Source: GCA-2737725 sp965229355 (GTDB taxonomy: Bacteria; Pseudomonadota; Alphaproteobacteria; Rhodospirillales; Rhodospirillaceae). From it: 64,000 nt of DNA. Positions within the stretch are counted from its first letter, which is position 1, and each line of letters starts with the position of its first letter. The notes under the pieces are model-generated. The model was given only the letters and a program-made list of their open reading frames with translations, did not search any database and was not told the DNA's origin. The position numbers and the translations under genes are program-made. The stretch covers positions 1,550,001 through 1,614,000 of the forward strand of contig OZ245869.1 in the NCBI GenBank assembly GCA_965229355.1, read 5' to 3'. Of the stretch, positions 18,347 to 26,208 are shown in pieces.

Positions 18347-18940
18347 TTAATCCAAATCGGTCGCTAATTCTGCGCGCACATTTTCTGGCATCACCGCGAT
18401 GTGCCCGTAATTGGCATGTGAAATGCCAAGCAGCACTTGTGTACCAGCCGTTTTAAATTTGGCGGCTTGATCGGCTGTCATCGCAAAGTGCAAGAAATGC
18501 ACTGAAGATGTTTTGCCTTCCGGTGTCGTGCGTTCGGTATCGTCTGTCGGTACGGCTTTCACCGTTTCACCAACGAATGTCAGGCTGATTTGATTTTCAA
18601 TATGGCCTAGCGTTGCCAGAATACGCGCGCGTTTAATTTCATCTTCAATCTGGATCAGCATGGTCGCGACAACCTCGCGCCCTTGCGGGATCAGCGGATT
18701 GTAAGACTCTAATTCGCCCTCAAGCTGTTCGTTACCGCCCTTTTCGATATACAGCATCTCGTGAACTTGCGCCCACATGGTGTCGTAGCTCTCGAACAGA
18801 AAGGTGCAGAATGGCCCCACTTCCAAGCGGCGATTTTTCTTCACCTGCACCAGTTTACGCCGGTGCTCGTGGCGAATTTTCCCATACTCAGCCATGGGCA
18901 TAATATCGGCGGGTGTGATCTTGCGCTGAGGTTTGGTCAT
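18347..18940 (-). CDS. DUF3501 family protein
   Basis: A 197-residue soluble protein matching DUF3501 (KITPADIMPMAEYGKIR start, VGPFCTFLFESYDTMW in the middle). Its biochemical role is unknown. It sits 24 bases downstream of the iron-sulfur protein gene, with rubrerythrin and an Irr-type regulator further upstream, a grouping that suggests a shared function in peroxide defence or iron handling; this is inferred from context. Confidence 0.85.
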   Translation of the reverse strand: MTKPQRKITPADIMPMAEYGKIRHEHRRKLVQVKKNRRLEVGPFCTFLFESYDTMWAQVHEMLYIEKGGNEQLEGELESYNPLIPQGREVVATMLIQIEDEIKRARILATLGHIENQISLTFVGETVKAVPTDDTERTTPEGKTSSVHFLHFAMTADQAAKFKTAGTQVLLGISHANYGHIAVMPENVRAELATDLD

Positions 18941-18964
18941 GGAGCTCTAACGTTTCAAAGTCGA

Positions 18965-20293
18965 TTAAAGGCCGTAGGCTTTAGCAAAAATTTGAATCGG
19001 ATGCAGAGATTCCATCTGCTTCGGATTGTCGCCAGCCGCCATCCCTTGCGCGATATGCTTTCCCGCAAGCGGGCACTCAGAGGCCAGATACGTTTTGTTG
19101 GCATCAGCCGCCTTGCGCACGGTTTGGCGCGCAAACTTTGTCGCCACGGGAAAATTCTCTTTCTTAACACCCCATGAGCCGCCATGCCCCGAGCAACGCT
19201 CGACCACAGCTACATCTGCTTCGGGGATCAGCCGCAGCATTTCAGCAGCTTTCGGGCCCATGTTTTGGGCGCGCGCATGACAGGCCAAATGCAACGACAC
19301 GCTTGCCCCGGCTTGAAGGCCAGGCGCTAAGCCTTCTTTCTTGGCAATGTCGACGACGTATTCGCAAATATCAAACGTGGCGCGCGACAGAGCCTTCACG
19401 TTTTCATCGTCAGGTACAATCAGCGGCCATTCGAATTTCATCATCAAGCCACACGATGGCACCAGTGCAATGACGTCTTTACCGGCATCCACGTGGGGGC
19501 GCAGGGCTTTGGCAATCTCGCGCGCTTTCTCAGCCACGCGGGCCAAGTCACCCTGTTCCAACTGCGGCATGCCGCAGCAGGCGGGGTACACAACTTCTGC
19601 TTCAACACCGTTTTTAGCCAGAATAGCCAAAGCCGCGTTGCCGATGTCAGGGTTGTTATAGTTGGCAAAGCAGGTCGCGTAGATCACAGCTTTGCGGGCT
19701 TTTGCGGGTGCTTCTTTGTTCACCGCAGGTGGATTGGCTTTCGCTTGCGATACAAATGTTTTGCCGTGAAACTTTGGCAGCTCAACATCCTTGTGAACGT
19801 CAGCTACTTTTTCTAGCAAGGGGCGCGTTAAATCGTTGCCGCGCGCTGAAGCCCAGTTTGCCAAGCCAGGTGCAATTGATGCCAATGCGCCATTGCGATC
19901 GGTTTCTGTCAGTTGCTTGTCCCAGAACGGCGTACCTTTTTTGGCGCGCTCGGCAACGCGGTAGCGCAGCATCAAGTGCGGGAAGTCAATGTTGAAAGCG
20001 TGGGGCGGAACATAGGGGCACTTCGTCATGTAGCACATGTCGCACAGTGTGCAGGCATCGACGACAGGCTTGAAATCAGCGCTTTTCACGCCGCGCAATT
20101 CTTCGTCACCGGCGGCATCGACCAGATCAAACAGGCGCGGGAACGAATCGCATAGATTAAAGCAGCGGCGGCACCCGTGGCAGATGTCGAACTGACGTCG
20201 CATCTCGGCATCTAATTTCGCTTCGTCAATAAAGTCCGGGTTTTTCCAATCAATCACGTGCCGCGTTGGCGCTTCCAGACTTCCTTCACGCAT
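18965..20293 (-). CDS. Heterodisulfide-reductase-like (Fe-S)-binding protein (GlpC/HdrD type)
   Basis: A 442-residue soluble iron-sulfur protein. Two ferredoxin-type clusters are encoded at C38-C41-C44-C48 and C81-C84-C87-C92, followed by two CCG-type domains: PACCGMPQ near residue 225 and an altered ERCSGHGGSWG near residue 380. The layout resembles GlpC and HdrD, which pass electrons between quinone or thiols and a partner dehydrogenase. No such dehydrogenase is adjacent; the partners are DUF3501 and rubrerythrin, so it may supply electrons to peroxide reduction. Confidence 0.88.
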   Translation of the reverse strand: MREGSLEAPTRHVIDWKNPDFIDEAKLDAEMRRQFDICHGCRRCFNLCDSFPRLFDLVDAAGDEELRGVKSADFKPVVDACTLCDMCYMTKCPYVPPHAFNIDFPHLMLRYRVAERAKKGTPFWDKQLTETDRNGALASIAPGLANWASARGNDLTRPLLEKVADVHKDVELPKFHGKTFVSQAKANPPAVNKEAPAKARKAVIYATCFANYNNPDIGNAALAILAKNGVEAEVVYPACCGMPQLEQGDLARVAEKAREIAKALRPHVDAGKDVIALVPSCGLMMKFEWPLIVPDDENVKALSRATFDICEYVVDIAKKEGLAPGLQAGASVSLHLACHARAQNMGPKAAEMLRLIPEADVAVVERCSGHGGSWGVKKENFPVATKFARQTVRKAADANKTYLASECPLAGKHIAQGMAAGDNPKQMESLHPIQIFAKAYGL

Positions 20294-20362
20294 CGTTTTT
20301 CATCCCACCCGGTTTACTTAAGTTCTGAGAACGACGTTTTACTTTGAGATGCCGCGCAAACG

Positions 20363-20405
20363 AAAAACCGGCCGATGCGTTTTCCCATGCACCGGCCGGT
20401 TCTTA
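20363..20405 (-). terminator. Rho-independent terminator of the rubrerythrin gene
   Basis: AACCGGCCGATGC (20366-20378) pairs with GCACCGGCCGGTT (20389-20401), 13 pairs with one A-C mismatch, and on the minus strand is followed by a T run. It lies 30 bases past the rubrerythrin stop and should largely separate that gene from the Fe-S/DUF3501 pair. Confidence 0.85.
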
Positions 20406-20432
20406 GAAAAATGCGGCTAGACCCCGGCTTGA

Positions 20433-20852
20433 TTAAGCCAGCGAGTCTAAAGCTTTTTGGAAACGGCCAGCGTGCGACTTCTCGGCTTTCGCCAGAGTTT
20501 CGAACCAGTCGGCGATTTCTTCAAAACCTTCTTCGCGAGCGGCTTTGGCCATGCCTGGGTACATGTCGGTGTACTCGTGCGTTTCACCAGCGACCGAAGC
20601 TTTCAAGTTCAGCTTGGTTTCGCCGATTGGGTGGCCGGTCGCCGGATCGCCGACGACTTCCAAGTATTCCAAGTGACCGAACGCATGGCCCGTTTCGCCT
20701 TCCGCGGTGGAGCGGAACAAAGCCGAGACGTCATTGTGACCTTCAACGTCAGCTTTTTGAGCGAAGTACAGGTAGCGGCGGTTAGCTTGGCTTTCGCCCG
20801 CGAACGCGGCCTTCAAGTTACCTTCGGTTTTTGAACCTTTGAGATTTGCCAT
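20433..20852 (-). CDS. Rubrerythrin (diiron domain only, no rubredoxin domain)
   Basis: A 139-residue erythrin-type protein. The diiron ligands are visible as Glu20, Glu53-His56 (EGETGH), Glu90 and Glu124-His127 (EKSH). Classical rubrerythrins carry a C-terminal rubredoxin; it is absent here, so electrons must come from a separate carrier. The family reduces hydrogen peroxide using the diiron centre. AGGAGGG precedes the ATG. Upstream lie a GC-rich palindrome and two iron-box palindromes, so iron- or peroxide-dependent control is likely. Confidence 0.92.
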   Translation of the reverse strand: MANLKGSKTEGNLKAAFAGESQANRRYLYFAQKADVEGHNDVSALFRSTAEGETGHAFGHLEYLEVVGDPATGHPIGETKLNLKASVAGETHEYTDMYPGMAKAAREEGFEEIADWFETLAKAEKSHAGRFQKALDSLA

Positions 20853-20885
20853 GGTTAAGCCCTCCTATGCTTAAATTTTCAGACG

Positions 20886-20907
20886 GCGCGGTAAGCGCTC
20901 ACCGCGC
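20886..20907. promoter_or_regulatory. GC-rich palindrome upstream of rubrerythrin
   Basis: GCGCGGT-A-AGCGCT-C-ACCGCGC is a 22-base palindrome with a single mismatched pair, 34 bases before the rubrerythrin start. It could be an operator or a 5' leader hairpin. Confidence 0.4.
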
Positions 20908-21009
20908 ACGAGAATTTTGGTGGCGCTGAGATTGGATATGCACCCACGCGCACGGCCAAAATCAGATGAACTGACTTAACGCCTCTGCGGAATCAGTGTC
21001 AATTAAATC

Positions 21010-21040
21010 TAGAATAATTCTAATCTGAGAATGATTCTCA
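21010..21040. promoter_or_regulatory. Pair of Fur/Irr-like iron boxes
   Basis: Two perfect palindromes, TAGAATAATTCTA (21010-21022) and TGAGAATGATTCTCA (21026-21040), share the core AGAATNATTCT and have centres 17 bases apart. They resemble iron control elements bound by Irr and 7-1-7 Fur boxes. They lie about 160-190 bases upstream of the rubrerythrin start and just after the Irr gene stop. Confidence 0.6.
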
Positions 21041-21064
21041 AAGTCCAAAAAGAATTAAGTCGGA

Positions 21065-21487
21065 TTAGCGTGACAAGCGAATGACAACGTCAACGCGCTC
21101 GATGGTTTCACCTGAAGGTGCATCGGGCAGACTTGAGATTTGTATGCTCTCAAGCGGCACATCCTGCAGTTTGCCGGTCTTCTCGAAATAGAAGTGATGA
21201 TGCGCTTCGATATTGGTATCGAAGTATGATTGACCTGATTTAATCGAGATTTCGCGCAACAAACCCTTTTCGGTGAAGTCATGCAGCGCGTTATAAACGG
21301 TGGCCAGCGATAAATTCACACGCTTACCGCGCGCTTCATTAAACAGCGATTCAGCGGTGACGTGACGTGGGCCGTGCGCAAACAACAATTTAGCCAAAGC
21401 TAAACGCTGGCGCGTAGGGCGCAATCCGGCCTGACGCAATTGATCAAGCACGGTGGTATCACGAGACGAAGAAACAGATGAGCGCAT
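21065..21487 (-). CDS. irr: Fur-family regulator, Irr type
   Basis: A 140-residue transcription factor. The winged helix contains LRPTRQRLALAKLLF and LSLATVYNALHDFTEKGL, and the dimerisation part begins with AHHHFYFEKTG, the HHH block typical of Irr. The Cys pairs of zinc-binding Fur/PerR are absent. Irr controls iron and haem genes and is degraded or inactivated on haem binding; the N-terminal haem-regulatory motif of Bradyrhizobium is not visible. ATG at 21487 is preferred over the TTG one codon upstream. Probable target sites follow immediately, in front of rubrerythrin. Confidence 0.88.
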   Translation of the reverse strand: MRSSVSSSRDTTVLDQLRQAGLRPTRQRLALAKLLFAHGPRHVTAESLFNEARGKRVNLSLATVYNALHDFTEKGLLREISIKSGQSYFDTNIEAHHHFYFEKTGKLQDVPLESIQISSLPDAPSGETIERVDVVIRLSR

Positions 21488-21553
21488 CAAACAATGTCAC
21501 AAACGGCGATGAACTGACGTTTGAAATGTAGTCGCTTTTGGCACACGTGAAAA

Positions 21554-21640
21554 GGCCAAGGGCGGGACTGTTTCCGCAACCTGGCCCACAGCGAGGCTAT
21601 GTACATACCCATTATCAACAGTTTGATAGAAAAGCCTGTG
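21554..21640 (+). other. Predicted structured leader or small RNA region
   Basis: Two adjacent foldable units are seen. The first pairs GGCC..GG with CCTGGCC around an inner GCGG/CCGC stem (21554-21586). The second pairs CACA..GGCT (21587-21598) with AGCCTGTG (21633-21640) and encloses hairpin TATCAA-CAGT-TTGATA (21613-21628). No known RNA family is recognised. It could be the 5' leader of the following membrane protein gene or a separate RNA. Confidence 0.3.
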
Positions 21641-21730
21641 TTCTGAAGGGGGGATCAAAAACCGACGGATACGTAAAAACTAACAGCGCGCTTACTTTTG
21701 CAGACCCCGCCAATGCTCTATACACACCCT

Positions 21731-22090
21731 ATGACACAGTCTTTTGCCGCCCGGATTACAACGTCGCGCTTCCTTCGCAACCTTTTGGCGATTGGTGCGA
21801 CAATCGTTATCGTCTTTTTTGTTTTTCGCGCTGTAGCCGCGTTTAACGACGTCCTGAAAATGTACAATTCCATGCCAGTGGTGTCGCCGCAGGCTTACAC
21901 CTGCCCTAAGGGGTATGCGTTGGTGAACATCGGTAAAACTGATAAAAAAGAATGCGTGCCCGCACCTTCTGAAACCAAAGGCGTGATTGCTGTGGGGTTG
22001 GCCCCACCGGAAAAGACGGCATCAAAGCCTGCTGCGCCAGTCACAAAGGCAGCTCCGCCCAAGTCTGCCCCGCCTAAACCCGCGCAATGA
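21731..22090 (+). CDS. Small bitopic membrane protein of unknown function
   Basis: About 119 residues: a short basic N-terminus, one transmembrane helix (NLLAIGATIVIVFFVFRAVA), then a region with two cysteines (YTCPKGY and KKECVP) and a C-terminal Ala/Pro/Lys-rich tail. The likely topology puts the cysteines and tail in the periplasm. I do not recognise the family. ATG at 21731 is the most likely start; ATG at 21713 and TTG at 21698 are alternatives. Its TGA overlaps the ATG of the MFS gene (ATGA), so the two are probably co-translated. Confidence 0.65.
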   Translation: MTQSFAARITTSRFLRNLLAIGATIVIVFFVFRAVAAFNDVLKMYNSMPVVSPQAYTCPKGYALVNIGKTDKKECVPAPSETKGVIAVGLAPPEKTASKPAAPVTKAAPPKSAPPKPAQ

Positions 22091-23283
22091 CCGCAGCGAC
22101 CGCCGCCGAAAATCGCGGAACATTCACCGTCGGCATCCTTTCGCTGGCGCAAGCCTTAGCCATGACGGGGGTGTCGATTGTCACCCTGACGACCGGTCTT
22201 GCAGGCGCATATCTGACATCTAATCCCGCGCTGGCTACGGCCCCGATGGCGGTTCAATTCCTGGCGACAATGCTGTGCACATACCCAGCGGCGATGCTTA
22301 TGCGGCGGTATGGTCGGCGGTTTGGCTTTACGCTGGGCCAAAGCATTGGGCTTCTTGGTGGCGCTCTCTCGGCTTACGCGCTTTTGCAGCAATCGTTTGT
22401 GCTGTTCATTGCAGGGGGTGTGGTACTCGGCGTTCACAATGCCTTTTGGGGGTACTACCGCTTTGCTGCGGCGGAAGCGGCTGACGCCAAGTTCAAAAGC
22501 CGGGCCATTTCACTGGTCATGGCCGGTGGCGTGCTCGCTGCGTTTGCGGGGCCGGAACTGGCAAAGCTGACGCGCGGTATTTTTGCGCCTGTGTTGTTCG
22601 CAGGCTGTTACGTTGTCATTGCTGTGCTGTGTGCGGTGAACATTTTGCTGCTGCAGTTTGGGCGTCTTCCGGGGGCCCCGCCGGTCGCACCTAAATCAGG
22701 CGGTCGGACGTGGTTACAGCTGCTGCAAAATCCCAGGTATCTCGCGGCTGTCGCGGCCGGCATGGCCAGCTATGGGGTTATGGTTTTGGTCATGGCGGCG
22801 ACACCGTTATCGATGGCGGATTGTGGACTAACGTTTGATGATTCTGCGTTTGTCATCGAATGGCATTTGCTGGCCATGTTTGCGCCAAGCTTTTTCACCG
22901 GCGCATTGATTCAGCGTTTAGGCACAACACGCATCATTATGATCGGCTTTGTTTTGAATGTCGGGTGCATGATTGCAAACTTAAGTGGCACTCAGTTGAT
23001 CAACTTCTGGATTGGCTTGGTGACGTTGGGGCTGGGCTGGAACTTTATGTATGTGGGCGCCACAGCGCTTTTGACTGACAGTTACCATCCAGAAGAACGT
23101 GATACGGCCCAAGCCACAAATGACACGCTCGTTTTTGCCAGCATTGCGTTGGCAACATTTGCGTCCGGCGCGCTTCAACACACACTGGGTTGGATTGCTG
23201 TAAACGCAATTATCGCTGTGCCGCTTGTCTTAGCGGCGGGTGCCATGCTGGGGCTGCGCAAAAGCAAAACCGTCGCAGCTTAG
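22087..23283 (+). CDS. Major facilitator superfamily transporter
   Basis: A 398-residue inner-membrane carrier with about twelve hydrophobic segments. The loop 2-3 signature reads MRRYGRRFGFTLGQ and a second-half equivalent QRLGTTRIIMIGF is present. Substrate is unknown. The start overlaps the stop of the small bitopic protein by four bases; that protein may be an accessory subunit. No regulator or enzyme nearby hints at the cargo. Confidence 0.87.
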   Translation: MTAATAAENRGTFTVGILSLAQALAMTGVSIVTLTTGLAGAYLTSNPALATAPMAVQFLATMLCTYPAAMLMRRYGRRFGFTLGQSIGLLGGALSAYALLQQSFVLFIAGGVVLGVHNAFWGYYRFAAAEAADAKFKSRAISLVMAGGVLAAFAGPELAKLTRGIFAPVLFAGCYVVIAVLCAVNILLLQFGRLPGAPPVAPKSGGRTWLQLLQNPRYLAAVAAGMASYGVMVLVMAATPLSMADCGLTFDDSAFVIEWHLLAMFAPSFFTGALIQRLGTTRIIMIGFVLNVGCMIANLSGTQLINFWIGLVTLGLGWNFMYVGATALLTDSYHPEERDTAQATNDTLVFASIALATFASGALQHTLGWIAVNAIIAVPLVLAAGAMLGLRKSKTVAA

Positions 23284-23320
23284 TTAAAGCTGCGTTGTCT
23301 ATCCAAAATTCAAATGTGAT

Positions 23321-23839
23321 TTAGTGGCCGCTGCCTTTGGGCGGTGGGCTCGACAACACATCAATCTTTGTTGCCATGGGCCCGCGTTTGCCAGGCTGTA
23401 CGTACATGCGGACCTTCTGGCCAGATTCCAGGCGGTCTAAGTTTGAGCGTTGTAATGCACCGATGCCAATAAACACATCAGCGCCACCACCCATGGGAAC
23501 GCCAAAACCATAACCCTTGTCGGGGGCGAAGAATTTAATCTCGCCCTCGATCACGCTTTCGTTGCCGTCTGATGGCGGCGCATCATCAATGACTGAGCTT
23601 TCGTCGACTTTATCAATGTTGGAAACTTGAAGACCGCGCGGGCCGTCGCCCAAATCGCAGATCAACGTGGCACCCTGGCGCAACGTGCGCAGTCCTGCGC
23701 GCTGAACAACAGACACATGAAGGAATGCATCCGGCGATCCGTCTGTCGGAGCGACAAACCCGAACCCCTTAGCCGGATTGAACCATTTCACTTTCGCTGT
23801 GACCCCCGATTTGGTGGGGGAGCCGCCCGAACCTTGCAT
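23321..23839 (-). CDS. Protein with two cold-shock domains
   Basis: A 172-residue nucleic-acid-binding protein with tandem cold-shock domains. The first contains KVKWFNPAKGFGFVAP and FLHVSVVQ, both RNP motifs intact. The second contains EIKFFAPDKGYGFGVP and VFIGIGAL, where the usual FVH of RNP2 has become FIG, so it may bind more weakly. Two-domain CSPs of this length are common in alphaproteobacteria. The region between this gene and glpK has no clear gene. Confidence 0.9.
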   Translation of the reverse strand: MQGSGGSPTKSGVTAKVKWFNPAKGFGFVAPTDGSPDAFLHVSVVQRAGLRTLRQGATLICDLGDGPRGLQVSNIDKVDESSVIDDAPPSDGNESVIEGEIKFFAPDKGYGFGVPMGGGADVFIGIGALQRSNLDRLESGQKVRMYVQPGKRGPMATKIDVLSSPPPKGSGH

Positions 23840-24018
23840 CGAACTAACGAACCCTAAAAAAACGCCCGCAAGCCGTGATCAAAATTCTACACGAAACTAT
23901 GGGTCGGACCAAACCGGAGGGTGCATTCAGTTTTTTAGAAGATGCGTTAAGAGCCTTAGAATCAGGCGTTTTTTGAAGCTTTCGAAAGTGGGTGGGCGCT
24001 TAGAAACTCCACACTTTT

Positions 24019-25518
24019 TTACGCATTTCCGGGGATGGGTCCGCGCACACGGCGAACGGCTTCCGCCCAGCCATTTAAGACCGCTTGGCGTGCGGTCTCA
24101 CTCATGGCGGGCTGTGCTGTAAAATCACGACTCCACGCCGACTCGACATCCGCCAAAGATGTAAAAACCCCTGCCCCAAGACCCGCCAAGAACGCAGCCC
24201 CCAGTACAGTTGTTTCGCGGTACTCGGGCCGCTCCACAATAAGCCCCGAAACATCGGCCAAGAACTGCATCATCCAATTATTCGCCGACATTCCGCCATC
24301 AACACGCAACACTGCTGGTTTCGCGACACCGTCGGCAATGAAAGTGGCCAGCAAATCTTGTGTTTGCAGACACACACCTTCCAATGCGGCACGCACAATC
24401 TGTGCTGCCGATGTGTCGCGTGTGATGCCTAAGATTGCGCCGCGTGCATCAGGATCCCAATGTGGTGCGCCGAGCCCTGTGAATGCGGGCACAAAATATG
24501 TGCGGCTCGTGCCGTGTGCGTTTTTGGCCAACTCTTCGCTTTCGGCGGCGGTGCCAAATAACTTCAATTGATCACGTAGCCATTGCACAGCGGTGCCAGC
24601 ATTAAACACGCTTCCTTCAAGCGCGTATGTTGTTTGGCCGTTCAAGCGATAGGCAATTGTCGTCAGCAATTTATTTTTTGATGTGAATGCTTTTGTGCCC
24701 GTGTTGATCAACACAAAGCAGCCTGTGCCATATGTGCATTTAATCAGGCCGTCGCGGAACCCGGCCTGGCCGACCAACGCTGATTGCTGATCACCCACCA
24801 GCGCTTTGACGGGAATGCTTGCGCCAAATAAGTCTGGTGTTGTTGCGCCATAATCGTCCGCCGTGTTTTTGACTTCCGGCAGCAACGAAGGTGGAATGTT
24901 AAACAAATCCAGTAACTCGCGGTCCCACGCACCTTTATGAATATCGTACAGCATGGTGCGCGATGCGTTGGTCGCATCTGTTGCGTGACTTTTGCCGCCG
25001 GTCAGGCGCCACAGCAGGAATGTATCGATGGTGCCGAAGGCCAACTCGTTTTTGTCAGCCAGCGCACGTGCGCCAGGTACATTTTTCATTAACCACGACA
25101 CCTTCGTGGCCGAAAAATATGAATCGATCACCAATCCAGTACGGGCTTGAATCAGATGCGCTTTGCCCTGTGAGCGTAATTCATCGCATTGTGGCGCACC
25201 GCGCCGGTCCTGCCACACAATGGCATTATGAATCGCCTTACCCGTTTTGCGATTCCAAACAACACTGGTTTCGCGCTGATTGGTAATGCCTATGGCAACA
25301 ACACCGTCCACACCGCCGGTTTGTGCAATGACCTCGCGGCACACTTGAAGTGTAGCAGCCCATATTTCTTCCGGGTCATGCTCGACCCAGCCGTCGCGCG
25401 GATACATTTGTGGCAAGGGCACTTGTGCCGTTGCCAAGGCTTTGGCCTTGTCATCAAACATCACCGCGCGGGTCGATGTTGTACCTTGGTCGATAGCCAG
25501 AATACGGCGTGCAGTCAT
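24019..25518 (-). CDS. glpK: Glycerol kinase
   Basis: A 499-residue FGGY-family kinase converting glycerol to glycerol 3-phosphate in the cytoplasm. DQGTTSTRAVMFD at the N-terminus binds phosphate, and the glycerol site residues appear in NQRETSVVW, and the FGGY C-terminal signature in GLGAPHWDPDARG. Length is typical. GGGGAGA precedes the ATG, which overlaps the mobA stop by four bases. No glpF, glpD or glpR is in the window, so the glycerol genes are dispersed. Confidence 0.95.
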   Translation of the reverse strand: MTARRILAIDQGTTSTRAVMFDDKAKALATAQVPLPQMYPRDGWVEHDPEEIWAATLQVCREVIAQTGGVDGVVAIGITNQRETSVVWNRKTGKAIHNAIVWQDRRGAPQCDELRSQGKAHLIQARTGLVIDSYFSATKVSWLMKNVPGARALADKNELAFGTIDTFLLWRLTGGKSHATDATNASRTMLYDIHKGAWDRELLDLFNIPPSLLPEVKNTADDYGATTPDLFGASIPVKALVGDQQSALVGQAGFRDGLIKCTYGTGCFVLINTGTKAFTSKNKLLTTIAYRLNGQTTYALEGSVFNAGTAVQWLRDQLKLFGTAAESEELAKNAHGTSRTYFVPAFTGLGAPHWDPDARGAILGITRDTSAAQIVRAALEGVCLQTQDLLATFIADGVAKPAVLRVDGGMSANNWMMQFLADVSGLIVERPEYRETTVLGAAFLAGLGAGVFTSLADVESAWSRDFTAQPAMSETARQAVLNGWAEAVRRVRGPIPGNA

Positions 25519-26156
25519 AAGTGTGTCTCCCCGCGCTTACTCGAACAGATCGCTTCTGCTTGGGTCAAGTCATCAGGCGTGTTGATGTTAAAAAATGGAT
25601 CTGTCGGTGTGTGCGGCCATGTGACTTCGGCGACGCGGAATTGATTTTGCAATTTATGGATTGATTGCACGCCATTCTCGATAGCTTTTTCCACTTCGGG
25701 TGCAATGGCTGTACGCCATAACGCCACAAGATGATGCCGCTGACCGCCTGATACTGCGACTGCAATATCGATATCGGGTTGCAGGGCGTGCTGTAATCGC
25801 ACTGTCAAATCATCGGGCAAAAACGGACTATCAGCGGACACGGTCAGAACTACAGCTGATGTAGATCGGAGGGCTGACAAAATCGCTGCGACACTTGCGA
25901 TGGGCCCGATATCGCGGTGTGTGTCGGTAATTGTGGGTAGCGCAAACTGATCTGCCCAGTCACTTGGTTCGCGTAAACCCAAAACGATTTCAGAAACTTG
26001 CGGCGTCAATGCGTTGATGACATGGGCGATGATCGGCAGGCCGTGCAATTGTACCATTGGCTTTGTGCCACGATTTAAGCGTGCACCCTCGCCGCCTGCG
26101 ATTATTGCAGCGATCGGGGCATCTGATTTGCTATCAAAACGAAAAGAGCCAGACAT
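25515..26156 (-). CDS. mobA: MobA-like molybdenum cofactor guanylyltransferase
   Basis: A 213-residue nucleotidyltransferase. The start of the fold reads IIAGGEGARLNRGTKPMVQL, a MobA-type GTP loop with the transferred-base lysine, and VSADSPFLPDDL carries the metal-binding Asp. MobA joins GMP to molybdopterin to make the bis-MGD cofactor. CofC- or IspD-like transferases share this fold. The four-base overlap with glpK is unusual, as the pathways are unrelated. Its start codon lies within a hairpin that also looks like the terminator of the upstream gene. Confidence 0.75.
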   Translation of the reverse strand: MSGSFRFDSKSDAPIAAIIAGGEGARLNRGTKPMVQLHGLPIIAHVINALTPQVSEIVLGLREPSDWADQFALPTITDTHRDIGPIASVAAILSALRSTSAVVLTVSADSPFLPDDLTVRLQHALQPDIDIAVAVSGGQRHHLVALWRTAIAPEVEKAIENGVQSIHKLQNQFRVAEVTWPHTPTDPFFNINTPDDLTQAEAICSSKRGETHL

Positions 26157-26177
26157 CTACATACGATGGCTGGCTCT
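26145..26177 (-). terminator. Terminator-like hairpin over the mobA start
   Basis: AGAGCCAG (26145-26152) pairs with CTGGCTCT (26170-26177) around a 17-base loop; on the minus strand the stem is followed by TTTT. It lies 30 bases after the stop of the CNB/TPR gene and covers the mobA ATG (26154-26156). Confidence 0.45.
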
Positions 26178-26208
26178 GAAGATGAGGTCAATTCAGTTTG
26201 GGTGACGA

